DNA of 34,751 nucleotides from an uncultured Schlesneria sp. (GCA_903904835.1 CAIVEI010000095.1:1-34751); one strand, 5' to 3'; shown: positions 15,676 through 24,350, counted from the first letter of the stretch. Numbers and translations: made by a program. The notes: generated by a model not told the origin, from the sequence alone.

Positions 15676-16321
15676 GCGGCGGAACTCCGTCGTTGCGTTG
15701 CAAATGTTATTGGAACCAAGTGGCGACCAGATTTGGTTGGCAATCGATGTACCAGAAGCGAATTGCCGCCAGTTCTCCCGACCGTCAATGGAATTGTGTC
15801 AGGCTTTTTTGATGGTGTTGCCTTGAATCGACACACTAAATCAACAGGAAACTTATGGCAAGCACACGTCATGTCGAGTCTTCATGCGTCTGCCCGATTT
15901 GAATAATCGTCCTAACGGTTTCGATCGCTCAATCCCACGGGAATTGGAATTTTTTGTGAGATTACTCGCAATGGTCCAGGCCGTTTCGGAAGTTTGGTCG
16001 CAAAACGTTCTGTTTTCTTTGCGCCCTTTTGACAAGTCTTGATAACAAATGTTAAACGGTCTTAACATCGATGTCAGATCATTGCTGACTTATCTGTGAC
16101 GATGTCGACGACCAGATCTCAACAGACTCAGCAAGTTCTGCTACAACTTCTGTACGGCATGGAATGACGAATTCACCGAATTCATTTTCTTTACCAGAAA
16201 ATCAAATGCGATCAGATTCTTCGAGTCTTCGCATTCAAATAAGGGCCGACGAGGCAATTCGGCTGGCTGGTATGGGGAAACTTGCCATTTTTCGCGAACA
16301 ACTTGATTGGAGCAGTTTCCG
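15676..16321. other. Intergenic region upstream of glmS
   Basis: These 646 bp between the divergent 138-aa gene and glmS contain no convincing gene. They hold a candidate promoter with an overlapping palindrome (16029-16068). I see no glmS-ribozyme core near the start codon. Confidence 0.6.
16029..16068 (+). promoter_or_regulatory. Candidate glmS promoter with overlapping operator-like palindrome
   Basis: A perfect TTGACA (16029-16034) is followed after 17 nt by TTAAAC (16052-16057), a poor -10. The -10 lies inside a perfect palindrome ATGTTAA-N6-TTAACAT (16049-16068). That geometry suits repression by a dimeric regulator. The leader to the glmS start would be about 250 nt, which is long, so another promoter may exist closer. 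Confidence 0.4.
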
Positions 16322-18184
16322 ATGTGCGGCATTGTTGGATACGTTGGCCCGAAGCAAGCGTATGGTTACCTTATCGAGGGATTATTCCGCTTGGAATATC
16401 GCGGTTACGATAGCGCCGGGATCGCCCTTCAAAGTGGCAACCAAATTGGAATTCGCAAAAAAACGGGCCGGGTGTCTCAGTTGGCCGAAATGTGCAAACA
16501 CGATCCGATCAACGGTTCGACGGGGATTGGTCACACGCGATGGGCGACGCATGGAGAGCCGAGCGATGTCAATTCCCATCCTCATACAGGCGGGAATGGC
16601 GAGGTGGTTCTGGTTCATAACGGGGTGATCGAGAACTACGCCATTTTGCGGGACAGGCTGCGAGAACTCGGCTATGTGTTTCACACGGCCACGGACACAG
16701 AGGTCGCTGCACATCTTGTTGCTCACCAACTCAAAGAAGCTATCAACCTGGGTGCCGATCCCGGTGATCAACAAACGTATGTGCGCGCGATCGAATCGGC
16801 GACTAACCAAATTAAAGGGACTTACGGGCTGGCGGTCCTCTTTCGCGATGTCCCTGGATTGCTAGTGGCAACCCGATTGGGAAGCCCGCTGGTCGTTGGC
16901 ATCGGCCGAGGAGAATACTTTCTCGCCAGTGATGCCAGTCCGCTGGTCGGAAATACGGAAGAGATCGTTTACCTCAATGACCACGAAACGGCCGTGATTA
17001 CCTCTAATTCGTTTGTGCTCAGACGCCAGGATGGAACCGAACCGGCCATGTCGATTCGGGCACTTGAGCAAACGACTCAAGATACGGATTTAGGTGAGTA
17101 CGAGCATTACATGCTCAAGGAGATCTTCGAGCAGCCTCAAACGATTGAAAATGCGTTGCGAGGTCGGATGGATGATGATGAGGCAACTGCCAAATTCGGT
17201 GGGTTGAACATGGACCCCCAGACATTACGACGCATCGACCGAATCGTTCTGACTGCCTGTGGAACGAGTTGGCATGCGGGACTTGTGGGCGAATATCTGA
17301 TCGAAGAATTTGCGCGGATACCGGTCGAAGTCGAATATGCCAGCGAACTTCGCTATCGCAATCCACCGATGTCTGATCGAACGATGATCTTTGCGATCAC
17401 GCAAAGCGGTGAAACAGCCGACACGCTGGCTGCGATGCGGGAATGTAAGAGAAAAGGTCACCCGACGCTCGCAATCTGTAATACCGTCGGATCAACGATC
17501 GCGCGCGAAGCTGACGGCGGGATTTACCTGCATGCCGGCCCCGAAATTGGCGTAGCGTCGACGAAAGCTTTCACTTCACAAGTGACGGTATTGACCCTGT
17601 TGGCTTTGCTTCTGGGCCGTATGCGACATCTTTCCCACCCTGAAGGGAAGCGAATCATCAGTCAGTTGCGTGCTATGCCGGATAAAATTCGCCAGACGCT
17701 GAAGTGTTTTGACAAGGTGAAAGAAGTCGCCCGCAAATATTACACGGCGGAAAACTTCCTTTACCTGGGGCGGTTGTATAACTTCCCCGTGGCGCTGGAA
17801 GGTGCGTTAAAACTCAAGGAAATCAGCTATATCCACGCCGAAGGATATCCTGCCGCCGAAATGAAACATGGACCAATCGCTCTCGTCGACGAGAACACGC
17901 CGAGCGTCTTTGTTGCTCCGCGCTGCGAAATCTACCCGAAAGTGATGAGCAACCTCGAGGAAGTTAAGGCGCGAAAAGGCCCCGTAATCGCGATTGCCTG
18001 TGACGGTGATGACAAGATTGCTCATCTCGCAGATGACGTCATCTTCGTCCCCGATGTCGATGAGCACCTGCAACCGCTCGTCACTTCAATTCCGCTACAA
18101 CTGCTGGCATACCAGATTGCGATTCTACGCGGTTGCAATGTTGACCGACCCAGAAATCTTGCCAAGAGCGTCACCGTCGAATAG
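16322..18184 (+). CDS. glmS: Glutamine--fructose-6-phosphate aminotransferase (isomerizing)
   Basis: GlmS converts fructose-6-phosphate and glutamine to glucosamine-6-phosphate, the first step to UDP-GlcNAc for peptidoglycan and lipopolysaccharide. The 620-residue product starts MCGIVGYVG, so cleavage of Met exposes the catalytic Cys. HTRWATHG and the rest of the class-II glutaminase domain fill about 1-240. Two SIS domains follow, with TACGTSWHAG, SGETADTLAAM, ASTKAFTSQV and EGALKLKEISYIHAEGYPA, and the C-terminus is LAKSVTVE. I start at ATG 16322 because the Cys must be residue 2 and GGAG (16309-16312) is 9 nt upstream; a TTG five codons earlier would bury it. A good terminator follows at 18214. 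Confidence 0.96.
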   Translation: MCGIVGYVGPKQAYGYLIEGLFRLEYRGYDSAGIALQSGNQIGIRKKTGRVSQLAEMCKHDPINGSTGIGHTRWATHGEPSDVNSHPHTGGNGEVVLVHNGVIENYAILRDRLRELGYVFHTATDTEVAAHLVAHQLKEAINLGADPGDQQTYVRAIESATNQIKGTYGLAVLFRDVPGLLVATRLGSPLVVGIGRGEYFLASDASPLVGNTEEIVYLNDHETAVITSNSFVLRRQDGTEPAMSIRALEQTTQDTDLGEYEHYMLKEIFEQPQTIENALRGRMDDDEATAKFGGLNMDPQTLRRIDRIVLTACGTSWHAGLVGEYLIEEFARIPVEVEYASELRYRNPPMSDRTMIFAITQSGETADTLAAMRECKRKGHPTLAICNTVGSTIAREADGGIYLHAGPEIGVASTKAFTSQVTVLTLLALLLGRMRHLSHPEGKRIISQLRAMPDKIRQTLKCFDKVKEVARKYYTAENFLYLGRLYNFPVALEGALKLKEISYIHAEGYPAAEMKHGPIALVDENTPSVFVAPRCEIYPKVMSNLEEVKARKGPVIAIACDGDDKIAHLADDVIFVPDVDEHLQPLVTSIPLQLLAYQIAILRGCNVDRPRNLAKSVTVE

Positions 18185-18213
18185 CGTTCGGCCAGGTGAA
18201 AAGCGAAACGAAT

Positions 18214-18258
18214 TTTGCCAGTCGGCGACTCCTGATACGCCCGGCTGGCAAATTTTTT
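18214..18258 (+). terminator. Intrinsic terminator after glmS
   Basis: The stem TTTGCCAG/CTGGCAAA (18214-18221 and 18245-18252), with an inner GGCG/CGCC pair, is followed directly by six T (18253-18258). It lies 30 nt after the glmS stop. This is the most textbook terminator in the window. Confidence 0.8.
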
Positions 18259-18347
18259 ACCATTGATTACAGATGCGGACTGTTACGATTGAATATCGCC
18301 CGCAACGATGCTCTGCATTCATGTAAAAGACAAAAGGGCTTCGCAGA

Positions 18348-18536
18348 TCAATTGACAGCGGAGTTTGCGACCTGAGCAGGGGCATTGATAACCAACTCTT
18401 GCCGACGTACCGAGACGTCGTCGGGAGCTTCAATGCCCAGGCGAACTCGCCCTCCTTTGACCTCAAGAACCGTGACAGTCACGGATCGTTCGCCAATTTC
18501 AATCTTCTGTTTTACCCCGCGAGTCAAAACTAACAT
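18348..18536 (-). CDS. csrA: Carbon storage regulator CsrA
   Basis: CsrA is a small dimeric RNA-binding protein that represses or stabilises mRNAs by binding GGA motifs near ribosome-binding sites; in many bacteria it controls flagellin and carbon metabolism. The 62-residue product has the family's strands in order: [36 protein letters not shown] and the VRRQELV helix start. The RNA-binding residues expected near the N-terminus (L4, R6) and in the RRQE region are present. AAGGAAG lies about 6 nt before the ATG. The gene is monocistronic and divergent from the PVC-cytochrome gene. Flagellar genes are 13 kb away, so a link to motility is inferred, not shown; fliW is not visible. Confidence 0.95.
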   Translation of the reverse strand: MLVLTRGVKQKIEIGERSVTVTVLEVKGGRVRLGIEAPDDVSVRRQELVINAPAQVANSAVN

Positions 18537-18875
18537 GATTTCTTCCTTGATTTAAACCCTGATTTTCCTTCTCAGCAGTCAACTGACATTGCAATTATTG
18601 CACCGGGTTCGCCCTTTTCCGGGAATTTTCAGATTTAGTACGCAATTTCTTGAGAAAATCTTAATGAAATGCTGTGAATTTTCACTGTTTTTCAAAAAAT
18701 GCCCAATTGGACATCGTTTGAAGTTCACCCATCTGTCCAATTGATGTCGCGCAATATAGTACGTGCGACGGTCTGAATGAAAAACTTTTGCTGGTGCACC
18801 ATTCACCGTCACGTAATAATTGATGCCATACGTCCGGTAAATGTTACGAGCAATCCTGAAAGAATACTCTATCTA
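18537..18875. other. Divergent csrA / PVC-cytochrome promoter region
   Basis: This AT-rich 339-bp gap has no convincing gene; an in-frame extension of the cytochrome gene to 18777 lacks protein-like content. It carries perfect 10-bp inverted arms CAATTGGACA/TGTCCAATTG (18694-18703 and 18734-18743) 30 nt apart. A TATAGT (18755-18760) could be a plus-strand -10, but no good -35 fits it. Confidence 0.5.
18694..18743. promoter_or_regulatory. Inverted repeat in the csrA/cytochrome intergenic region
   Basis: Perfect 10-bp arms are separated by 30 nt, and each arm contains the near-palindrome CCAATTGG or TCCAATTG. Two half-sites three helical turns apart could bind a regulator of one or both divergent genes. 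Confidence 0.4.
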
Positions 18876-21800
18876 ATGAAAACTCAACGCATTCTATCTA
18901 TTGCACTCATTCTGTTTGCTTTCTCTATTGTTGCGACAAATGCTGCGGACCCGTATGTCCCAATGGTTGCAGAGAAGTCGGAAGAAGCCGAAATGGCGAT
19001 TCATCGATTTCAGCTACCCGGTGGAATGAAAGCGCAATTGTTTGCCGCAGAGCCGATGGTCGCCAATCCGGTTGCGTTTTGTTTTGACGACCAGGGACGA
19101 ATGTACGTGGCAGAGACATTTCGCCAGTCAAAAGGGGTCGAAGATAATCGAAGCCATATGAATTGGTTGCTTGACGATCTCGCCGCGAGAACTGTGGCCG
19201 ATCGAGTGGCGATGTTCAAAAAGTATCTCAAGAATGAAGTACAACAATATTCGATCGAACATGACCGAATTCGGCAACTTGTCGATGTCGATGGAGACGG
19301 CCATGCTGACGAATCAACAGTATTTGCAGATGGATTTCATGCGATTGAGGACGGGACGGGTGCGGGTCTGCTCGCAATCAATGGTGGGGTTTTCTACACG
19401 TGCATCCCGAAATTATGGTATCTGAAGGATGCTGATGGAGATGGTGTTGCGGACGAACGCACAGCGCTTTACGACGGATTCGGAGTTCGCGTTGCTTTTC
19501 GCGGGCATGATCTGCACGGGCTGGTGCTTGGCCCTGACGGACGCATTTACTTCAGTATTGGAGATCGCGGCTACAATGTCGAGCTGAAGGATAAGACCCG
19601 TATTTTTCAAGCTGACCAAGGGGCTGTCTTTCGCTGTGAACCAGACGGTTCCAAGCTGGAAGTCTATTGCAGCGGACTCCGTAATCCTCAAGAACTTGCT
19701 TTTGATGAATTTGGAAACCTGTTTACAGGTGACAACAATTCGGACAGCGGCGATCAGGCGAGATGGACCTATCTGATGGAAGGTTCTGACACCGGCTGGC
19801 GAATGTATTATCAGTACCTTGAGGATCGCGGCCCCTGGAATCGCGAGAAACTCTGGCACGTGCCGCATGCGGGTCAGGCTGCCTATATCGTCCCGCCAAT
19901 CGCTCATTTTGCCCACGGACCATCGGGTCTCGCGTATTACCCTGGGACGGGGCTGGATGAAAAATATCGCAGCCATTTTTTTCTGGCGGATTTTCGAGGA
20001 CAGGCAGCAAATAGCGGAATTCGCACATTTTCCCTGATTCCCAAAGGGGCTTCGTTTGAACTCGTCAACGCCGAAGAATTCATCTGGTCGATCCTGGCGA
20101 CGGATGTTGACTTTGGTCCAGATGGATCTGTCTATGTTTCCGACTGGGTCGATGGATGGGATGGAACCGGAAAAGGTCGAATCTATCGTTTTGAGGACGA
20201 ACGGCTTGGCAAATCAATCCTTGTCAAAGAAGTTCAGTCACTTCTGAAAGAAGGTTTTGATGATCGATCAATCGACCAACTCGTCAAACTTCTCGCGCAT
20301 GTGGACTACCGCGTACGAGTGCGAGCACAACTCAGCTTGGCAAAGCAAAATGCCGTCAAAGAATTGACCGAGGTCGCTACGAATGGTGAGGACCTTCTTG
20401 CCCGTCTCCATGCAATCTGGGGACTTGGTCAATTGGGGCGACAGGACTCGGCCGTGCTTAAGCCTTTACTCGATCTGATGAACGATCCAAAACCTGAAGT
20501 CCGTGCTCAAATCGCTCGCGTCTGCGGCGATGCAGTGATTCAAGAAGCGGGTCCGGGCCTGATGAAACTCGTGAAAGATCAAGATCTTCGAGTCCGTTCT
20601 TTAGCCGCGATTGCCGTCGGTAAGCTCAAGTATCGACCGGCATATCCACCGCTCTTGGCAGCCCTTGCGGAAAATGCAGATGCCGACCAGACGCTGCGTC
20701 ATGGACTGACGATGGGGCTTGTCGGAGCAGCACTCCCTGAGGAACTGATCGCAACCGTCCGAACACAAAATACGGCGATCCGTATTGGGGCTGTCGTCGC
20801 ACTTCGTCGACTGGCTCATCCCGGGCTGGAAGTTTTCCTGAATGATTCCGACCCACTGGTCCTTGTCGAAGCAGCCCGCGCCATCCACGACTTGCCGGTT
20901 CCCCAGGCACTTCCCGGGCTTGCGAGACTGATCGAAAACTCGGGTCTTGCAGACCCTGTGTTGCGACGGGCCATTAATGCCAATTATCGAATTGGAACCA
21001 AAGACAACGCCGAAGCGGTTGTTTCGTTTGCCGGAAATCCATTGGCCGAAACCAGTCTTCGTGTCGAGGCGCTCGCCCAATTGGACCAATGGAATGCTCC
21101 TGGGCCGTTAGATCGAGTGACAGGTGAATATCGACCACTTGAACCTCGTCAGGTCGATATCGCCAATTTGGTCGGTCCCTGGATTGAATCGCTTTTCGCT
21201 TCAGCGCCCGTCATTCGGGCGGCTACTGCGAAATTGGCCACTAATCATGGCATTGCGGAGGCCCAGCCGTACCTGACCGAAATTCTCAAAGATGTCGAAA
21301 ACTCTGATCCTTCATTACGTGTCATTGCGCTGACAGGGCTTCAATCCTTGAAAAGCCCCGGCTTGGCGAAATCGATTGATTTTGCCCTGAAGGATCCTGA
21401 GCCCACTGTTCGCAGCGAGGCGCGAAAAATCCTGGCAAAAATCGATCCGTCGCGAGGGGTCAAATCGTTGGCTGAAACAATCACGAGTGACTCAATTACG
21501 GAACAACAGTTTGCAATTTCGACATTGGCTTCCATGAAGCGAGACGAGGCGGACGCCGTGCTCGGCGGTTGGTTCGACAAATTGTTGAAGGGAAACCTTC
21601 CGCCTGTCCTGCATCTTGATCTCATTAATGCCGCTACGCAGCGGGGCACGCCCAAATTGCTCGAGAGAATCAAGGCGTTCAACAAGACCCGGTCGGCCAA
21701 AGATCATCTGAAGGACTATCGAGAAGCTCTGGTCGGCGGCAATGCCGAACGTGGCCGCGAAATCTTCTTTGGACGTGTGGATGTCTCGTGTCGGCGATGT

Positions 21801-22187
21801 CACAAGATTGATAAATCGGGTGGTGACGTCGGGCCTGATCTGTCGCGGATCGGGCTCGACAAGACCCGTGAGTACCTGCTGGAATCGATCGTTGATCCGA
21901 ATAAGCAGATTGCGAAAGGGTTTGAAACCGCAATTCTCGCGATGGCGGATGGCAAAATCCATGCTGGCATTGTCAAGAACGATGACGATGAGCAATTGCG
22001 ACTGCAGCTTCCGGATGGACGGTTGGTCACGGTCAAAAAAACCGACATCGAAGATCGAACTGTCGGAAAATCGGGTATGCCAGAAGACGTGGTTAAAAAG
22101 CTGACAAAGTTCGAAATCCGTGATCTGGTCGAATATCTTTCGACACGGAAGTCTAAGGGCGATTCCGCATCGCACGGTAACGAATAA
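18876..22187 (+). CDS. PVC-type haem-binding dehydrogenase-like cytochrome
   Basis: The 1103-residue exported protein has three parts. A signal peptide (about 1-24, ending TNAA) precedes an N-terminal beta-propeller of the type found in putative membrane-bound dehydrogenases of Planctomycetes and Verrucomicrobia. It includes two acidic loops, DVDGDGHADE and DADGDGVADE, that look like calcium sites. HEAT-like helical repeats fill about 460-900. The C-terminal cytochrome-like domain has CRRCH at 972-976, followed by VGPDLSRIG and a MPEDVVKKLT segment. These proteins probably oxidise a sugar or alcohol outside the cytoplasmic membrane; the substrate is unknown. I start at ATG 18876 because it begins a clear signal peptide; the upstream extension does not. 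It converges on the hairpin at 22210. Confidence 0.88.
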   Translation: MKTQRILSIALILFAFSIVATNAADPYVPMVAEKSEEAEMAIHRFQLPGGMKAQLFAAEPMVANPVAFCFDDQGRMYVAETFRQSKGVEDNRSHMNWLLDDLAARTVADRVAMFKKYLKNEVQQYSIEHDRIRQLVDVDGDGHADESTVFADGFHAIEDGTGAGLLAINGGVFYTCIPKLWYLKDADGDGVADERTALYDGFGVRVAFRGHDLHGLVLGPDGRIYFSIGDRGYNVELKDKTRIFQADQGAVFRCEPDGSKLEVYCSGLRNPQELAFDEFGNLFTGDNNSDSGDQARWTYLMEGSDTGWRMYYQYLEDRGPWNREKLWHVPHAGQAAYIVPPIAHFAHGPSGLAYYPGTGLDEKYRSHFFLADFRGQAANSGIRTFSLIPKGASFELVNAEEFIWSILATDVDFGPDGSVYVSDWVDGWDGTGKGRIYRFEDERLGKSILVKEVQSLLKEGFDDRSIDQLVKLLAHVDYRVRVRAQLSLAKQNAVKELTEVATNGEDLLARLHAIWGLGQLGRQDSAVLKPLLDLMNDPKPEVRAQIARVCGDAVIQEAGPGLMKLVKDQDLRVRSLAAIAVGKLKYRPAYPPLLAALAENADADQTLRHGLTMGLVGAALPEELIATVRTQNTAIRIGAVVALRRLAHPGLEVFLNDSDPLVLVEAARAIHDLPVPQALPGLARLIENSGLADPVLRRAINANYRIGTKDNAEAVVSFAGNPLAETSLRVEALAQLDQWNAPGPLDRVTGEYRPLEPRQVDIANLVGPWIESLFASAPVIRAATAKLATNHGIAEAQPYLTEILKDVENSDPSLRVIALTGLQSLKSPGLAKSIDFALKDPEPTVRSEARKILAKIDPSRGVKSLAETITSDSITEQQFAISTLASMKRDEADAVLGGWFDKLLKGNLPPVLHLDLINAATQRGTPKLLERIKAFNKTRSAKDHLKDYREALVGGNAERGREIFFGRVDVSCRRCHKIDKSGGDVGPDLSRIGLDKTREYLLESIVDPNKQIAKGFETAILAMADGKIHAGIVKNDDDEQLRLQLPDGRLVTVKKTDIEDRTVGKSGMPEDVVKKLTKFEIRDLVEYLSTRKSKGDSASHGNE

Positions 22188-22209
22188 ATTGGGTGTGGAA
22201 ATAAACGAA

Positions 22210-22236
22210 TCGAGGGGAGCCGTCGGCTCCCCTCGA
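22210..22236. terminator. Bidirectional terminator hairpin
   Basis: A perfect 12-bp stem with a 3-nt loop (TCGAGGGGAGCC-GTC and its complement, 22210-22236) starts 22 nt after the cytochrome stop and lies 69 nt past the end of the convergent Cys-rich gene. No long T-run follows on either side, but stem strength and position suit a shared terminator. Confidence 0.65.
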
Positions 22237-22304
22237 ATACTTTCGTTTAACCGTCATCGACAATTTCAGCAATCTTGCCTGAGACCGTCGACTCCGTTTA
22301 AAAA

Positions 22305-22796
22305 TCAGTTGGTGCAGCCAACAGGAGCGGCACAGCTAGGAGCACATGTCGTGGCTGGAGCTGCACAAGTTGGAGCACATGTCGAGACAGGAGCTGCACA
22401 GCTAGGAGCACATGACGAACCGCAGACCGAACCACAGCAACGTGGTTTGCAGAGGCGGATCTTAGGCATGCAGAGCTTTGGCAATCGGATCTTGTGGCAA
22501 CGTGGTTTGCAGCAGCTGTTGCAGCTGTTGCAGGTGGCGACAGGAGCACAGCTCGTTGCAACTGGAGCACAGGTCACAGCTGGAGCAGCACAGGTAGGAG
22601 CACAGGTTACAGCAGGAGCACAGGCTGGGGCACAAGCAGGAGCAGCACAGGTCGGAGCGGCGGAAACGCACGCAGCCGGAGCGGCACAGCTTGGGGCGCA
22701 GCTATTACAGCTGCTGTGGTGGTGGAACAGACCGGCTTGGGCACTGTTCAGGCTGGCAAAGGCGGCCAGAGCGGCGGAAATCCAAACAAACTTCAT
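22305..22796 (-). CDS. Secreted Cys/Ala/Pro-rich repeat protein
   Basis: The 163-residue product has a clear signal peptide (MKFVWISAALAAFASLNSAQA, cleavage about residue 21) followed by HHH and low-complexity sequence made of CAP-C-AAP units. I count 28 cysteines in about 142 mature residues. Two Cys/Ala/Pro blocks flank a basic centre with two CKPRC motifs on either side of two KIR/PK segments, almost mirror-symmetric. The density of cysteines implies extensive disulfide bonding or metal binding at the cell surface. I start at residue 22 of the longer frame because GGAG lies 6 nt upstream and a signal peptide begins there. No enzyme family is recognisable. Similar Cys-rich wall proteins have been reported in planctomycetes, but a link is inference. 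Confidence 0.72.
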   Translation of the reverse strand: MKFVWISAALAAFASLNSAQAGLFHHHSSCNSCAPSCAAPAACVSAAPTCAAPACAPACAPAVTCAPTCAAPAVTCAPVATSCAPVATCNSCNSCCKPRCHKIRLPKLCMPKIRLCKPRCCGSVCGSSCAPSCAAPVSTCAPTCAAPATTCAPSCAAPVGCTN

Positions 22797-23080
22797 TGCA
22801 TTCTCCAGGTACATCATGGGGCCGAGGGAACGTGTTGAACTGAGGTGATACCGATCCAAACACCACGTTTGGTGGACGCCTCAATTCGAGGGAGCTATTC
22901 GCGTCACGCCAGTGTTTTCGGCGTTAACTGCCTGTTGGTCTGAAATAAACAGGATTGTTTTTTTTGCCGCACTGACAACTCGGTTCAACGTACCAGTTAC
23001 AGTGACTCTGCGGGCTGAGGCTGACTCGTTAAACTCAATGGCAGTCAATTTCGTTGTCATGTTTTCAAAGAGAGTACGGA

Positions 23081-24058
23081 TTGAGCCTCTTTTGGCATCT
23101 GATTGTGTCCGCAGGAATCGTTGTCGCAGGGTGGATCGTCGTTCGCGGTCGAAACGCCTTGAAACATACGACACTAATAACAGCCTGGGTCTGGAGCCTG
23201 TTTGCGACCCTGATTTGGGCGACCGCTTGGTTTGCGGACCTTTGCACAAATTCAATGTCCACGGCGGTCGCAGACCATGCGTGGTATGCCGCTTCGGTTC
23301 TTGCTCTCTGTCCCCCGATGGCCGTTTTAGGATCGAGGCGCCCTGGCATTCGCGTCTGGGCGTGGTTTATTTTGTTGCCCATGTTGCTGGCGCTCGGTTG
23401 GCCTTTGGTTGCATTAAGGCTTCAGGGGTCCGAGTTGCGTGGGCTGCACCTGGAAACTCCGCAAGTCGCTGCTTTTACTCTGATTCTTGTGATGAGTGTC
23501 GGAAATTACCTGGGAACACGATTTACAGTTTCGGCACTTATCTATGGTGCGGCGATCCTGGCAATCGTCGTCTCAAGTTGGTCTGGTTGCCCAATCTGGC
23601 TGGCAAATCGAGCAACGGTTCGCTTTTGGTCTACGTTTTTAAACGTATTAGCCGTCTTCCTGGTATGGACATCGTCACGGCCGGTTGCGCAAAACCGCTT
23701 CGACCGATTGTGGTTCGACTTCTTCGATACCTTTGGGATTGTCTGGGGACGCCGGATTCAAGATCGAGTGAATTTCATTGCGTCGAAAGAAAACTGGCCT
23801 TCACGTCTCGAACTCGATGGATTTGTTTGGTCAGACGAATTGGAAACTGCTGTTCCAGACGCCGGCACAGAATCCGCAAATCTTCAGAAGCTTCAACAAG
23901 TCGCCCAACGTCAGTATTCCGCAGTCAGGAGAATCGAACCACGCGTCGAATACACATTCCGTTGGTTACTTCGTCGATTTGTTGATCCAGCATGGATCGA
24001 CCAGCGACTTGGCTTCAATTCACAACCACAGGACAAGGATCTGCCAGCAGATTCCTAA
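23081..24058 (+). CDS. Hypothetical seven-TM membrane protein
   Basis: I do not recognise the family. The 325-residue product has about seven hydrophobic segments in its first two thirds (for example HLIVSAGIVVAGWIVV, WVWSLFATLIWATAWF, WAWFILLPMLLALGWPLVAL, ALIYGAAILAIVVSS and FLNVLAVFLVW). A soluble C-terminal part of about 110 residues follows, rich in W, R and D (DRLWFDFFDTFGIVWGRRIQ...). It is almost certainly an integral cytoplasmic-membrane protein. The frame opens at TTG 23054, but TTG 23081 has GAGAG 6 nt upstream, so I chose it; no ATG is available near the first membrane segment. It is flanked by gaps and has no operon partner. Confidence 0.65.
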   Translation: MSLFWHLIVSAGIVVAGWIVVRGRNALKHTTLITAWVWSLFATLIWATAWFADLCTNSMSTAVADHAWYAASVLALCPPMAVLGSRRPGIRVWAWFILLPMLLALGWPLVALRLQGSELRGLHLETPQVAAFTLILVMSVGNYLGTRFTVSALIYGAAILAIVVSSWSGCPIWLANRATVRFWSTFLNVLAVFLVWTSSRPVAQNRFDRLWFDFFDTFGIVWGRRIQDRVNFIASKENWPSRLELDGFVWSDELETAVPDAGTESANLQKLQQVAQRQYSAVRRIEPRVEYTFRWLLRRFVDPAWIDQRLGFNSQPQDKDLPADS

Positions 24059-24183
24059 TCCAGGTGGAAGAGGATATCTCTTGTCGACGCAGAACGCGTC
24101 ATTTATTGAATCATACGTTAATTCAAAACAGTTGGACCAAGTTGATACACATTGGCAAAAATCCATGCGGGCGAATGGACCTG

Positions 24184-24210
24184 AGATTCACGGGAAAACC
24201 CGCTGAATCT
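24184..24210 (+). terminator. Hairpin after the seven-TM gene
   Basis: AGATTCACGGG pairs with CCCG-C-TGAATCT around an AAAA loop, with one bulged C. It lies about 125 nt past the stop of the seven-TM gene. Only scattered T follow, so it is a weak terminator candidate. Confidence 0.4.
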
Positions 24211-24313
24211 TAGCCGATTTCGATTTTCATCGATTTCCATTCAAAGCGGCATGATTTATGCGTTTATGTTCCATCGCTGTCGGCAGGCGTTGGCCCGCTC
24301 TTGTCGATTGCTG

Positions 24314-24350
24314 CTGAAGGCGTCTCAGGTGATACTTGGGACGCCTTCAG
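24314..24350. terminator. Strong hairpin in the pre-kinase gap
   Basis: A perfect 11-bp stem CTGAAGGCGTC/GACGCCTTCAG (24314-24324 and 24340-24350) is followed by TTCGTTTTG. It is terminator-like in form, but no plus-strand gene ends close to it. Confidence 0.45.

Noticed and set aside
16069-16321. glmS ribozyme upstream of glmS
   Set aside because: I could not find a recognisable catalytic core near the start codon, and the ribozyme is known mainly from Gram-positive bacteria.
22120-22848. Plus-strand open frame rich in GAAQLGAH-like repeats, and the apparent tandem DNA repeat there
   Set aside because: It is the antisense shadow of the Cys-rich gene on the minus strand. The minus frame has a signal peptide and a good Shine-Dalgarno; the DNA repeat arises from its CAP-type codons, not from a CRISPR array, as unit and spacer lengths are irregular.
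22912-23985. Long plus-strand frame of 357 codons overlapping the seven-TM gene
   Set aside because: It is rich in R, C, S and W without membrane segments, while the other frame gives seven clean hydrophobic segments and a plausible ribosome-binding site.
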